From: Halorubellus sp. JP-L1
Lineage (GTDB): Archaea; Halobacteriota; Halobacteria; Halobacteriales; Natrialbaceae
DNA length: 64,000 bases
Reading direction: 5' to 3'
Assembly: GCF_011440375.1 (NCBI RefSeq)
Contig: NZ_JAAOIR010000001.1
Location: 868,001-932,000 of the forward strand
In this document: positions 24,487-32,665 of the stretch, piece after piece
Numbering within the stretch: position 1 is the stretch's first letter
Layout: each line of letters begins with the position of its first letter
Position numbers and translations under genes: made by a program
The notes under the pieces: generated by a model
What the model was told of the DNA's origin: nothing
The model's database searches: none
Seen by the model: only the letters and a program-made list of their open reading frames with translations

Positions 24487-25716
24487 TCACTCCTCGGCGC
24501 CGCGTTCGCTCGACATCGCCTCGATGCGCGGGACGACGGCGTCCTCGATCACGTCCGAGTACTGCATCAGCGTCGTGCCGAGAACGCTCATCACGAGCAC
24601 GTACCCGACGGCGAACGCGTAGATCGTGTTCGCGACGTCCTCGGGGAGCGTCGTGCCGGCGCCCGAGAGCGCGAGCGTGGCGATGATGAGCGTGAACTCG
24701 CCGCGCGTCGTCATCCCGAGTCCGACGCGCGTCGAGCGTTTCACGTCCAGGTCGTAGATCCGACCGCCGATGTACCCGCTCGCGAGCTTCGTCGGGGTCG
24801 TCACGACCACGGCGAGCGCGATCAGCCAGAGGACGTCACCGAAGAGCAACGGGTCAGTGACGAGCCCGATCCAGAAGAAGAAGATCGCGGCGAACACGTC
24901 CCGGAGCGGTTCGAGGATCGACTCGATGTCGTGGACGTGAGTGGTCGAGGAGAACGCCATCCCGACGAAGAACGCCGTCACCGCTTCGCTCACGCCGAGC
25001 GCCAGCCCGAGACCGGCGACGGGGACGGTGATACCGATGGCGCGCAGAACGAGGAACTCCTTGGAGCCAGTGTCGAGGACGCGCTCGAAGAACGGCGTGC
25101 CGTAGTGGACGGCCACGAGCAGTACGACGATGAAGCCGACCGCTATCCCCATCGACTGGAGTGCGTCCCCGATGTCGCCGCCGCCGAGCAGGAGCGCCGA
25201 CGCGACGACGAGGTAGACGGCGATGACGAGGTCCTCGTAGACGAGCGTGCCGAGCATGGGGCTGGCCTCGTCGTTCGCGACCCACCCGAGGTCGATGAGG
25301 GACTTCGAGATGATCGCCGACGACGAGATGTAGACCGCGCCAGCGACCAGGAACGCCGGGAGAGCCGCCCGGAACACGACGTACCCGAGGACGAGGCCGA
25401 CGCCGAAGTTCACGACGAAGTCGACGGTTCCCGCCTTCCCGATGCGGTCTCGACTCTCGAGGAGCCGCTGGAGGTTGAACTCGAGGCCGAGGAACAGGAG
25501 GAGGAGGACGATCCCGAGCTCCGCGCCGAGCGCGACGAACTCGGTCTCCGCGAGCGAGTACGCCGTGAGTCGCCCACTCACGTACGGGTTGAGGAGCATT
25601 CCGGCGGCGATGTAGAACGGGATGACGGACTGTCTGACGCGGCTCGCGACGGCGCCGACGACGGCGACCGTCGCGAACAGCACGCCGAGTTCCAGGAGGG
25701 CGAATTCACTCGCCAC
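24487..25716 (-). CDS. Kef/CPA2-type cation:proton antiporter
   Basis: This 409-residue membrane protein has about 12 hydrophobic helices of the Na+/H+ exchanger (CPA2) fold. Typical segments are LGLEFNLQRLLESR (helix 3-4 region), SSSAIISKSLIDLG, GTLVYEDLVIAVYLV with the ED ion-binding acidic pair region, and TTRGEFTLIIATLALS near the C-terminus. It lacks the cytosolic RCK domain found in KefB/KefC. That role is supplied by the gene just upstream. The start is a GTG at 25716. It probably exchanges K+ (or Na+) for protons across the cell membrane. Confidence 0.88.
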   Translation of the reverse strand: MASEFALLELGVLFATVAVVGAVASRVRQSVIPFYIAAGMLLNPYVSGRLTAYSLAETEFVALGAELGIVLLLLFLGLEFNLQRLLESRDRIGKAGTVDFVVNFGVGLVLGYVVFRAALPAFLVAGAVYISSSAIISKSLIDLGWVANDEASPMLGTLVYEDLVIAVYLVVASALLLGGGDIGDALQSMGIAVGFIVVLLVAVHYGTPFFERVLDTGSKEFLVLRAIGITVPVAGLGLALGVSEAVTAFFVGMAFSSTTHVHDIESILEPLRDVFAAIFFFWIGLVTDPLLFGDVLWLIALAVVVTTPTKLASGYIGGRIYDLDVKRSTRVGLGMTTRGEFTLIIATLALSGAGTTLPEDVANTIYAFAVGYVLVMSVLGTTLMQYSDVIEDAVVPRIEAMSSERGAEE

Positions 25717-25739
25717 GAACGATCACGTGGAGGCCCCCA

Positions 25740-26237
25740 TCAGTTCTCGACGGTACCGCTGGTCACGAGCTCGTCGAAGTCGTCGACGTCTCCCTGTGCA
25801 CCGATGACGACGAGCGTGTCCCCGGCGTCGATCGTCGAATCCGGCCCCGGTGACGGGACGAGGTCGCCCTCGCGCTGAATCGCGACGACGGAGACGCCCG
25901 TGCGTTCCCGGATCCGGGCTTCGGCGAGCGTCTGCCCGACGAGTTCGGCGTCCGCGTCGACCGTGTACCACTCGAGGAGCGTGCCGTCGGCGAGCATGGT
26001 CTCGACGCGGTCGCTCTCGACGGGCTGGAAGTGCGCGCCCTCGAGGATGGAGCCGACGGTGCGCGCGAGGCGATCGGAGAGTTCGAGGACCTTGTTCGCG
26101 TCGGCGTCGGGGTGGTCCTTCCGGAACACCTCGCGCTTCCCGGTGTTGTGGACGACGACGACGAGTCGTTCCCCGCCACCGAGTTCCACCTCGAACTTCT
26201 TGCCGACCCCCGGAAGGTCGGTCTCGTAGACGGTCAT
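25740..26237 (-). CDS. TrkA-C-type regulatory subunit of the cation:proton antiporter
   Basis: This 165-residue soluble protein has an N-terminal domain (about 1-75, TVYETDLPGVGKKFEVEL) and a C-terminal RCK_C/TrkA-C domain (about 80-163, LVGQTLAEARIRERTGVSVVAI and IDAGDTLVVIGAQGDVDDF). This is the layout of KhtT, which gates the KhtU K+/H+ antiporter. The gene directly precedes the antiporter with a 23-bp gap, so the two form a KhtTU-like system, probably opened by a nucleotide or pH signal. Confidence 0.87.
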   Translation of the reverse strand: MTVYETDLPGVGKKFEVELGGGERLVVVVHNTGKREVFRKDHPDADANKVLELSDRLARTVGSILEGAHFQPVESDRVETMLADGTLLEWYTVDADAELVGQTLAEARIRERTGVSVVAIQREGDLVPSPGPDSTIDAGDTLVVIGAQGDVDDFDELVTSGTVEN

Positions 26238-26334
26238 ATCGATTCATTCGGACGGGGTAGTATGAATCTGGTGCGAGTTCGGCACCGGCGCCGCGTCGCG
26301 AACCCTTAATGTCGGCGGGGTTCGAGGTCGACGT

Positions 26335-27342
26335 ATGGAACTCGGTACGGGCCTTTTCACCTGTCAGTCGCGGCCGGACGACGACCGCTCGATGGACGAG
26401 CTCTACGACGAGATGCTGACCGTCGCGGGCGCCGCCGAGGACGCGGGCCTGGACTCGGTGTGGGTCTCGGAGCATCACTTCTTGGAGGACGGCTACCTGT
26501 CGGGGACGATGCCGAGCCTGGGCGCGCTCGCCGCGGCGACGGAGGAGATCGAGATCGGGACGTGCATCGCGCTCGCGCCGCTGTACGACGGCGTGCGGCT
26601 CGCGGAGGACGTCGCGACCGTGGACAACATCGCGGGCGACCGCGTGACCCTCGGGTTGGCGATCGGGTCGAATCCGGCGGAGTTCGACGCGTTCGGCGTC
26701 CCGATCGAGGAGCGCGCGGAGCGCCTCGCCGACCAGGTCGCGCTCCTGAAGGCGGCGTGGAGCGAGGGCCCGTTGGAGTACGACGCGGAGTTCCACGACG
26801 TCGACTCGGACGTGAACGTGACGCCGAAGCCGGTCGGGAACGACGTCCCGATCATGCTCGGCGGCGGCGCGAAGCCCGCGGTGCGGCGTGCGGCCCGCGA
26901 GGCCGACGGCTGGTGCGCGCCCTCGAAGTTCTCCATCGGCGGCGTGAAGAAGCGCGTCGAGGACATCGAGAACGTCCGCGAGCACGAGGGCGTCGACGGC
27001 GAGTTCACGAACTACGTCCTCCAGCACGGCTGGGTCGGCGACTCGAAGGAGGAGGCCTGGGAGACGATGAAGGACGGCTACTTCTACATCCAGCGGCGGT
27101 ACGCGGAGATCTTCGGCGGCGAGCCCGTCGACGAACTCGACGACGAACGCAAGCGGGAGCTCAAGGAGCAGGCGATCTACGGGACGCCCGAGCAGGTCGT
27201 CGAGGAACTGGAGACGTACCGGGAGGCGCTGGGCGACGACGTCCACTTCATCTTCCGCACGTACCACCCCGGCGTCGGGACCGACGAGATGATCGAGTGC
27301 ATCGACCGCCTCGGGAGCGAGGTCGCGCCCGAACTCCGATAA
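26335..27342 (+). CDS. LLM-class (luciferase-like) flavin-dependent oxidoreductase
   Basis: This 335-residue TIM-barrel protein of the bacterial luciferase-like superfamily uses FMN or F420. Typical parts are AEDAGLDSVWVSEHHFLEDGY (about 34-54), EIGTCIALAPLYDGVRLAEDVATVDNIAGDRVTLGLAIGSNPAEFDAFG (about 75-125) and the C-terminal YGTPEQVVEELETYREALG. The start is the ATG at 26335, with CTTAATG about 27 nt upstream indicating a leaderless transcript. The substrate is not visible; the haloarchaeal lineage makes F420 as likely as FMN. Confidence 0.87.
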   Translation: MELGTGLFTCQSRPDDDRSMDELYDEMLTVAGAAEDAGLDSVWVSEHHFLEDGYLSGTMPSLGALAAATEEIEIGTCIALAPLYDGVRLAEDVATVDNIAGDRVTLGLAIGSNPAEFDAFGVPIEERAERLADQVALLKAAWSEGPLEYDAEFHDVDSDVNVTPKPVGNDVPIMLGGGAKPAVRRAAREADGWCAPSKFSIGGVKKRVEDIENVREHEGVDGEFTNYVLQHGWVGDSKEEAWETMKDGYFYIQRRYAEIFGGEPVDELDDERKRELKEQAIYGTPEQVVEELETYREALGDDVHFIFRTYHPGVGTDEMIECIDRLGSEVAPELR

Positions 27343-27375
27343 CTTCTTCCTCGCCGCTGTCGTTCGCCTGCGTCC

Positions 27376-27945
27376 ATGACTGATGCCGACGAGCGGGACG
27401 TTCGACCGATGGTCCTGGGGGTCGTCTGGCGCGACCCGCAGACGGTCGAGGCGGGCGAGCGCGACCGTGCTGGTGAGCGCGACCGTGCTGGTGAGCGCGA
27501 CCGCACTGGTGACGAGCACGGGAGGCGCGAGTTGCTCGTCTCGCGCCTCGGTCCGTTCGAGGACGACGGCGAAGTGTTCCATCGGCCGCCGGGCGGCGGC
27601 GTCGAGTTCGGGGAGACGACCACCGAGGCCGTCGTTCGCGAGTACGACGAGGAACTCGATGCGACGGTGACCGTCGAGGGGTTCGCGGGCGTCGTCGAGA
27701 ACCGCTTCGAGTTCTGCGGCGAGCGCAACCACGAGCTCTGCTTCGTGTACGAGGTCGCGTTCACGGACGACGACCGGTACGCGAGACGGTCGATGCACGG
27801 CGTCGAGCACGACACCGACGTCACGTACGAGACCGAGTGGGCGACGCTCGACGACCTCGAAGCGCGCGCGGAACCTCTCTACCCTCCGGGACTGCGCGAC
27901 GTCCTCGAAAGCGACCGGTCACGCGTCGCGCCACCGGCGGAGTGA
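27376..27945 (+). CDS. NUDIX hydrolase with a repeat insertion
   Basis: This 189-residue protein has a Nudix box at about 73-95 (GGGVEFGETTTEAVVREYDEEL), fitting Gx5Ex7REUxEExGU, and a surrounding alpha/beta core. Residues about 28-50 carry a tandem ERDRAG repeat encoded by an 18-bp DNA repeat, inserted between the first strand (VLGVVWRDPQTVEAG) and the rest. Such a basic/acidic loop is not part of the family core. The gene starts 34 bp after the LLM gene and may be co-transcribed. The substrate (a nucleoside diphosphate derivative) is unknown. Confidence 0.85.
   Translation: MTDADERDVRPMVLGVVWRDPQTVEAGERDRAGERDRAGERDRTGDEHGRRELLVSRLGPFEDDGEVFHRPPGGGVEFGETTTEAVVREYDEELDATVTVEGFAGVVENRFEFCGERNHELCFVYEVAFTDDDRYARRSMHGVEHDTDVTYETEWATLDDLEARAEPLYPPGLRDVLESDRSRVAPPAE
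27461..27514. repeat. 18-bp coding tandem repeat in the NUDIX gene
   Basis: GCGACCGTGCTGGTGAGC occurs at 27461-27478 and 27479-27496, and in diverged form at 27497-27514. The period preserves the reading frame and encodes DRAGER units. Confidence 0.9.
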
Positions 27946-28048
27946 GATCGCCTGCGGCCATCGTTGCTCTGGGTCGTCGGTCAAGGTCGCGAGCCGGTCT
28001 GGGTGCCGCGACAGCGGGGTTCTTGTCGCTCGCCGCGGTAGCGTCGGT

Positions 28049-28603
28049 ATGGGATTCCACACGTTCCCCGTGGAGCGCGCCGACGCGCTCGAGGACCCGT
28101 CTCGCTACCGGTACTGTTCGCGCGAGGAGCTCGTCGCCGCGCTCGCGCTCGACGGCTCGGAGACGGTCGCGGACCTCGGTTCCGGTACCGGGTTCTACAC
28201 GGACGACGTCGCGCCGTTCGCGGGGTCAGTGTACGCGGTCGACGTCCAGTCGGAGATGCACGACGCGTACCGCGAGAAGGGCGTGCCGGCGAACGTCCAG
28301 ACGGTGACGGCCGCGGTCGACGACCTGCCGTTCGGCGACGGCGAGCTGGACGCTGCGTTCTCGACGATGACGCACCACGAGTACGCGAGCGAGGCCGCGT
28401 TCGCGGAGCTGCGACGCGTGCTCGCATCGGGCGCGCGCCTGGTGACGGTCGACTGGTCGGCGACCGGCATCGGGGAGGACGGGCCGCCGACCGACGAGCG
28501 GTACGCGCTCGAGGACGCCGCGTACGCACTCGAGACGGCGGGGTTCGAGGTGGTTGCCGGGAGCGAACGACCGGAGACGTACCGACTGGTCGCGTCGGCC
28601 TGA
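28049..28603 (+). CDS. Class I SAM-dependent methyltransferase
   Basis: This 184-residue protein is a Rossmann-fold methyltransferase. Motif I is VADLGSGTGFYTDDVAPFA (about 43-61), the acidic residue after strand 2 is in VYAVDVQSEM, and motif post-I/IV is DDLPFGDGELDAAFSTMTHHEY (about 92-113). The C-terminal strands GARLVTVDWSATG and GFEVVAGSERPETYRLVAS complete the fold. It is of the small UbiE-like type, with unknown substrate. The start is the ATG at 28049 (MGFHTFPVERADAL). No operon partner is obvious. Confidence 0.85.
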   Translation: MGFHTFPVERADALEDPSRYRYCSREELVAALALDGSETVADLGSGTGFYTDDVAPFAGSVYAVDVQSEMHDAYREKGVPANVQTVTAAVDDLPFGDGELDAAFSTMTHHEYASEAAFAELRRVLASGARLVTVDWSATGIGEDGPPTDERYALEDAAYALETAGFEVVAGSERPETYRLVASA

Positions 28604-28763
28604 CCGAGCGCCTGAGCTGTCCCGCCAAGCGTCGTTTCCCGGGGCAAAACTGGACGGTCGGGCACCACCCTTGGACAGCATTAAACAATATGGGTTCTTC
28701 TGGAGGATGTGGTGTTCATTCAGGGTGAGCCTTAACTGCGTGAGTTAGTCACACACAACCACG

Positions 28764-28907
28764 ATGGTACGAACGGACGCGTACACGCCGAACGGGGCCG
28801 AGTACGAGTGCGTGCGCTGCGGCGCGCGCCTCGAGAGCGAAGCGGACTCCTGCGACGACCCGTTCTGCGACGGGACGCCGCGGAACATCGCCGTCGCCAG
28901 AGAGTAG
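28764..28907 (+). CDS. Tiny rubrerythrin-like zinc protein (copy 1)
   Basis: This 47-residue protein, MVRTDAYTPNGAEYECVRCG then ARLESEADSCDDPFCDGTPR, has four cysteines (CVRC and CDDPFC) that would form a single zinc or iron knuckle like the rubredoxin-type part of rubrerythrin. I recall a haloarchaeal family of this size (DUF7129). The start is the ATG at 28764, with CCTTAACTG about 28 nt upstream as a possible TATA. A closely related gene follows at 29052. Function is unknown. Confidence 0.72.
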   Translation: MVRTDAYTPNGAEYECVRCGARLESEADSCDDPFCDGTPRNIAVARE

Positions 28908-29051
28908 TCGGCAGAGAGTAGTCGCCACTCGACGCCGACAGTCGATCCGACCCCAGTGCGCGCACCGGTCGCCCGGACACAGCGCTAGGTGTCGAGATGT
29001 CGCACCGAAACAGGATTTATTACCGTGGATATCAATAGCTATCCTGGAAAG

Positions 29052-29198
29052 ATGGGCGAACGTACCAAGGCTCCCGACGAGACGGTACAGGCGTTCGAAT
29101 GCTCGCGCTGCGGGGAGCGCCTCGACGGCCCCGACGACGACTGCTCGGACCCGCTGTGCGAAGGCGACCCCCGCAGCGTCGCCACCGGGCGAGAGTAG
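29052..29198 (+). CDS. Tiny rubrerythrin-like zinc protein (copy 2)
   Basis: This 48-residue paralog of the gene at 28764 reads MGERTKAPDETVQAFECSRC then GERLDGPDDDCSDPLCEGDP. It keeps the same cysteine spacing (CSRC...CSDPLC) and the RS(V/I)A(T/V)xRE ending. An A+T-rich stretch with TTTATTA at about 29013 lies 35 nt upstream. The two genes are 144 bp apart with separate promoters, suggesting a local duplication followed by divergence. Confidence 0.72.
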   Translation: MGERTKAPDETVQAFECSRCGERLDGPDDDCSDPLCEGDPRSVATGRE

Positions 29199-29240
29199 CG
29201 GCCGCCAGCGCGACCCAGCTCGACGAGGGAGTCCGCGTCG

Positions 29241-29696
29241 TCAGAAGTCCGGGAGGTCGTCGGGCTCCTCGTAGTCGCCCTCCCAGTCGATGTACTCTGC
29301 CTTGAGGACGTCGCAGACGACCTGGCCGAGTTCCGTCAGGGACGCGTTGATGCTCGAGGCCACGCCCCACGAGTCGATATCCGGGTGATAGTTCCGCTCC
29401 TTCCAGTCCTCCGGGATGCCCGGCGCGTGATAGCCGACGCGCTCCGCGTACGAGTCCCAGAAGAAGTCGAACTCGCCGAGCAACCCGAGATCCTCGACGA
29501 TCGCGTACTCGTCGTCGTCCATCCCGGTGTCGTCGCTCCACTCGTCGAACGCGCGCTCCCACGCCCCGTCCTCGAGGAACCCCTCGATCTCGTCGCGCCG
29601 ATAGTCCGTGTCGCCGACGACTTCGGCGTCCTCGTACTCGTTCGGGTCGTGGGACTCCAGCTCTGGCGGCTCGGGGACGTCCACGTCGAGACTCAT
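29241..29696 (-). CDS. Conserved acidic haloarchaeal protein of unknown function
   Basis: This 151-residue, very acidic protein has aromatic-rich segments (YRRDEIEGFLEDGAWERAFDEW, LGEFDFFWDSYAERVGYHAP and DIDSWGVASSINASLTELGQ). It ends in a Trp/Tyr/Asp-rich tail. No signal peptide, membrane segment or known motif is visible. Predicted secondary structure is mostly helical. It is convergent with the tiny zinc protein gene and divergent from the DUF5779-like gene. I do not recognise it. Confidence 0.7.
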   Translation of the reverse strand: MSLDVDVPEPPELESHDPNEYEDAEVVGDTDYRRDEIEGFLEDGAWERAFDEWSDDTGMDDDEYAIVEDLGLLGEFDFFWDSYAERVGYHAPGIPEDWKERNYHPDIDSWGVASSINASLTELGQVVCDVLKAEYIDWEGDYEEPDDLPDF

Positions 29697-29867
29697 AGTG
29701 GGGACGACGGCGACGGCGGCGATAAACCTGTTCCACGAGCGACCGGCGTCGGTCGCGTACTCGCCTGCACGACCGGCCGACGACGGTCGTTCTCACGGAC
29801 GAAATCGGGCGGTTCCGGCGTTCGCGTGGACGGAACTGTTTAGTTCCGGCCCACCAAGGAGTGGCGT

Positions 29868-30167
29868 ATGAGCGACTTCGACCTCGACCTGCGGGCCGTC
29901 GAGGACCACCTCGAAGACGAGGAAGCGGAGGGTGAGATGGCGGGCAGCATCCGATTGGGCGTCCTCGACGGGACGACGCCCAGCCGCGAGTGGCACGACG
30001 CCGTCATGTCCGGGAACGTCCTCGTGCTCGACGTCCAGGGCGACGTGAACGAACTCGCCGCCGGATTCGCGCGAGACGTCCGCGAGGACGACGGCGAACT
30101 CGTCCACTTCCGGGGGTTCCTCATCGTCGCACCGCCGGGCATCGAGATCGACACGAGCGACCTCTGA
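29868..30167 (+). CDS. DUF5779-like small protein
   Basis: This 99-residue alpha/beta protein has a central hydrophobic core (WHDAVMSGNVLVLDVQGDVN, then ELAAGFARDVREDDGELVHF and LIVAPPGIEIDTSDL). It resembles the haloarchaeal DUF5779 family, function unknown. AAGGAG lies 8-9 nt before the ATG as a clear ribosome-binding site, and a TTTAGT element is about 28 nt upstream, so the transcript could be leaderless or have a short leader. Confidence 0.75.
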   Translation: MSDFDLDLRAVEDHLEDEEAEGEMAGSIRLGVLDGTTPSREWHDAVMSGNVLVLDVQGDVNELAAGFARDVREDDGELVHFRGFLIVAPPGIEIDTSDL

Positions 30168-30293
30168 ACGCCAGACGGCTTCCCGAGCGCAGACCGCCAC
30201 GAGACGCCCGCCGCCGCTGACGGCACCGCGACGCGGACCCCCTCGACGACTGCGCCGCCCGCGACCGCGGCCGCGTCCGCCGCTTTCCGTCGT

Positions 30294-30300
30294 ATTATAT
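30294..30300 (+). promoter_or_regulatory. TATA-like element of the MFS transporter gene
   Basis: ATTATAT is centred 27 nt upstream of the GTG start at 30324. This supports the GTG as the first codon of a leaderless mRNA. Confidence 0.55.
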
Positions 30301-30323
30301 CGTCGGCCCCGAACGTCAACGCA

Positions 30324-31535
30324 GTGAGCGATAGCTATCGAGTCCGCGGCGTCGACGTGCGAACGATCGCGCTCGTCGCCGGGATGTTCGTCCTGTCGGC
30401 TGCCGCTGGCGCGTACGAGATCGCGCCCGCGAGCGTGATTCCGCTCGTCCGCGACGGCCTCCAGATCGGACCGACGGCGGCGGGCTGGCTCGTGAGCGTG
30501 ATGTACCTGACCGCGGTCGTCCTGAGCGTCCCCGTCGGCGTCGCGCTCGACCGGTTCGACGTCCGGAACGCCGTCACCGCCGCCGCGCTCGCGCTCCTCG
30601 TCGCCGGCGTCTGGGGGTGGGTCGCGGCCACCGAGGGGTCGTACTGGTCGCTGTTCGCGTCCCGCGCGCTCGGCGGGTTCGCGTACGTCGTGTTCTGGAA
30701 CGCGGGCGCTGACGTCGTCGGGCAGGCCGTCGACGCCGACGTCCGCGCGACCGCCGTGAGCGCGTTCACCGCGAGCGCGCCCGTCGGGTTCGCGTTCGGC
30801 CAGTTCGGTTCCCCGCTCGTCGCCGACGCTTTCGGGTGGCCGGCGATCTTCCCGTTCTTCGCGACCGTCGCCGTCCTCGGCATGGCGACGTTCCTCGCCG
30901 CGACCGCCGGCGAGTCGTTCCGCGACGTCGTCGAGACGCCACCCGCGTCGCGCGCGCAGTTCCGGAGCGTGTTCGCGAACCGCGCGGTCTGGACGCTCGC
31001 CACGCTGTCCTTCCTCGCGTTCTCGCTGTACCTCTTCCTCAACACGTGGCTCCCGAGCTACCTGGAGAACCAGCTCGACGTCTCGCTTGCGCTCGCCGGC
31101 GCCCTCACCGCGCTGTTCCCCGCGGTCGGCGTCGTCGCACGCACCGGCGGTGGCGTCCTCTCCGACCGCTTCTTCGGCGGCGCCCGACGCCCCGTCGTCG
31201 TCCTCTCGTTCCTCGGGACGACGCCCGCGCTCGTCGGGTTCGTCGCGATCGCAGAGGTCCCCGCGGTCGTCGCGTTCACCGTCGTCTCCGGGTTCACGAT
31301 CCAGCTCTCGCTCGGCCTCCTGTTCACGTACGTGACCGAAGTCGTCCCCGAGGAGGTGACGACGACCGCCATCTCGACGATGACGAGCGTCGGCCTGTTC
31401 GGCGCGTTCCTCGCCCCCATCGTCGCCGGGGAACTCATCGAGCGCTCGGGCTACCAGGCGGCGTTCCTCGCGGGTCTGGTGGTCGCGCTCGCCGGTGTCG
31501 TCCTGGCGTGGCGCGCGCCCGACGTCGAAGTATAA
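30324..31535 (+). CDS. Major facilitator superfamily transporter
   Basis: This 403-residue membrane protein has about 12 transmembrane helices in two halves of six. The loop between helices 2 and 3 (VGVALDRFDVRNAVT) and the equivalent LSDRFFGGARRPVVV in the second half match the MFS GxLaDrxGrr signature. The substrate is unknown. Most MFS permeases export drugs or import small metabolites. Translation starts with GTG at 30324 (MSDSYRVRGVDV). It is convergent with the VOC gene, with only 34 bp between stops. Confidence 0.87.
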   Translation: MSDSYRVRGVDVRTIALVAGMFVLSAAAGAYEIAPASVIPLVRDGLQIGPTAAGWLVSVMYLTAVVLSVPVGVALDRFDVRNAVTAAALALLVAGVWGWVAATEGSYWSLFASRALGGFAYVVFWNAGADVVGQAVDADVRATAVSAFTASAPVGFAFGQFGSPLVADAFGWPAIFPFFATVAVLGMATFLAATAGESFRDVVETPPASRAQFRSVFANRAVWTLATLSFLAFSLYLFLNTWLPSYLENQLDVSLALAGALTALFPAVGVVARTGGGVLSDRFFGGARRPVVVLSFLGTTPALVGFVAIAEVPAVVAFTVVSGFTIQLSLGLLFTYVTEVVPEEVTTTAISTMTSVGLFGAFLAPIVAGELIERSGYQAAFLAGLVVALAGVVLAWRAPDVEV

Positions 31536-31569
31536 TCCGGTGCGTGGTCGAGCGAGACCGGTCTGTGGA

Positions 31570-32301
31570 TCACTCGGCGTGGAACGTCAGGACGTGCCCG
31601 TCCGGGTCGTGGACGCGAACGGCGCCGCAGGACCCAGCGGCGTCGTCGAGTTCCTCTCGGTCGGTGACGCGGTCCGCGACCGCGTCGACCGCCTCGCTGG
31701 GGTCGTCGGTCGCGAACCCGAGGTCGACGTGGACGCCGCCGCGAGCGTCCGCGAGCCCGAGGTGTGGTTCCCAGAGTTCGAGCGCCATCGGGCCGTGCAT
31801 GCGGACGCGCTTCCGGCCCGCTCCCTCGTCGACGGTCTCGAACCCGAGGTCGGCGTAGAACGACTCCGCGCGCTGGAGGGCCGCGACCTCGAGGACGACC
31901 TCGAACACGCCGTCGACGCCGGGACCGTCGACGGCCTGCTGGCCGAGTTCCACGCAGTTCCCGTCCGGGTCGTAGAGATAGAGGGACCGCGCGTCCCCGA
32001 ACACGTGTTCGTCGAGGTCGAAACCCGCCGCCTCGAGGTTCTCCCACCACTCGTCGTACTCCTCGGAGGGGATCGACATCGCGTAGTGCGTGTGCAGGCC
32101 GCCGCGCGGGACCGCGTTCGGCCGACGGAGCACGAGCGCGGTGTCGCCGGCTGCGAACGCGGCCTGCTCGCCGGCGCGCGCGAGCGACGCGGGCAGGTCG
32201 GCGTCCTCGAGCGCACCCATCGACAGCGTCTCCGCGTAGAATTCGCTCGCCACCGGCACCTCCTTCACTTCCAGCGCCAGCCACGACAACCCCGAGAGCA
32301 T
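31570..32301 (-). CDS. Double VOC-domain (glyoxalase/dioxygenase-like) protein
   Basis: This 243-residue protein has two vicinal oxygen chelate domains (about 3-115 and 128-242). The first has LSWLALEVKEVPVASEFY and SLYLYDPDGNCVEL. The second has FEVVLEVAALQRAESFYADL and VRVHDPDGHVLTFHAE. The DPDGN/H...E pattern supplies metal ligands. The family includes catechol 2,3-dioxygenases and glyoxalases, so the reaction cannot be assigned. The start is the ATG at 32301 (MLSGLSWLALEV). Confidence 0.85.
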   Translation of the reverse strand: MLSGLSWLALEVKEVPVASEFYAETLSMGALEDADLPASLARAGEQAAFAAGDTALVLRRPNAVPRGGLHTHYAMSIPSEEYDEWWENLEAAGFDLDEHVFGDARSLYLYDPDGNCVELGQQAVDGPGVDGVFEVVLEVAALQRAESFYADLGFETVDEGAGRKRVRMHGPMALELWEPHLGLADARGGVHVDLGFATDDPSEAVDAVADRVTDREELDDAAGSCGAVRVHDPDGHVLTFHAE

Positions 32302-32406
32302 ACGTCGACTTCGAGCGACGACGGCAAGAAAGTTCGGCGCATCACATCGAGTCGGTCGAACCTCTGGAACACTCCAGGTCGCCGCGGCGAAACGCCTAAC
32401 TGCGAC

Positions 32407-32424
32407 TGCATACAACCGTATGCA
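32407..32424. promoter_or_regulatory. Perfect palindrome at the start of the VapBC operon, probable operator
   Basis: TGCATACAACCGTATGCA has 7-bp perfectly complementary arms around AACC. It lies between a weak TATA-like CTAACT (about 32396-32401) and the antitoxin start, covering the first candidate ATG at 32420. Its position suits autorepression by the antitoxin, as in other VapBC operons. Confidence 0.6.
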
Positions 32425-32425
32425 T

Positions 32426-32662
32426 ATGTCGAAAAGCATCCGTCTATCCGAGGACGCCTACGAGCGGCTTGCGGCCCATAAACGCGAGGGGGAGACGTTT
32501 TCGGACGTCGTGCTCCGGCTCGCCGGGGAACGGTCGCTCCTCGAACTCGCAGGCATCCTGGACGACGACGACGCCGACGCGATGCGCGCCGCCGTCGACG
32601 AGCGACGCGAACGCCGTAGCGACGAACTCGAAGACGTCGCCGACGAGATGCGGGAGGCCTAG
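32426..32662 (+). CDS. VapB-like antitoxin (UPF0330 family)
   Basis: This 78-residue protein begins MSKSIRLSEDAYERLAAHKR, a ribbon-helix-helix-type DNA-binding N-terminus (about 1-40) typical of UPF0330/VapB antitoxins. It is followed by an acidic helical tail (LELAGILDDDDADAMRAAVD to the end) that should wrap the toxin. The ATG at 32426 fits family starts; an in-frame ATG at 32420 adds two residues and lies inside the palindrome. The toxin gene begins three bases after its stop. Confidence 0.83.
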   Translation: MSKSIRLSEDAYERLAAHKREGETFSDVVLRLAGERSLLELAGILDDDDADAMRAAVDERRERRSDELEDVADEMREA

Positions 32663-32665
32663 GAC

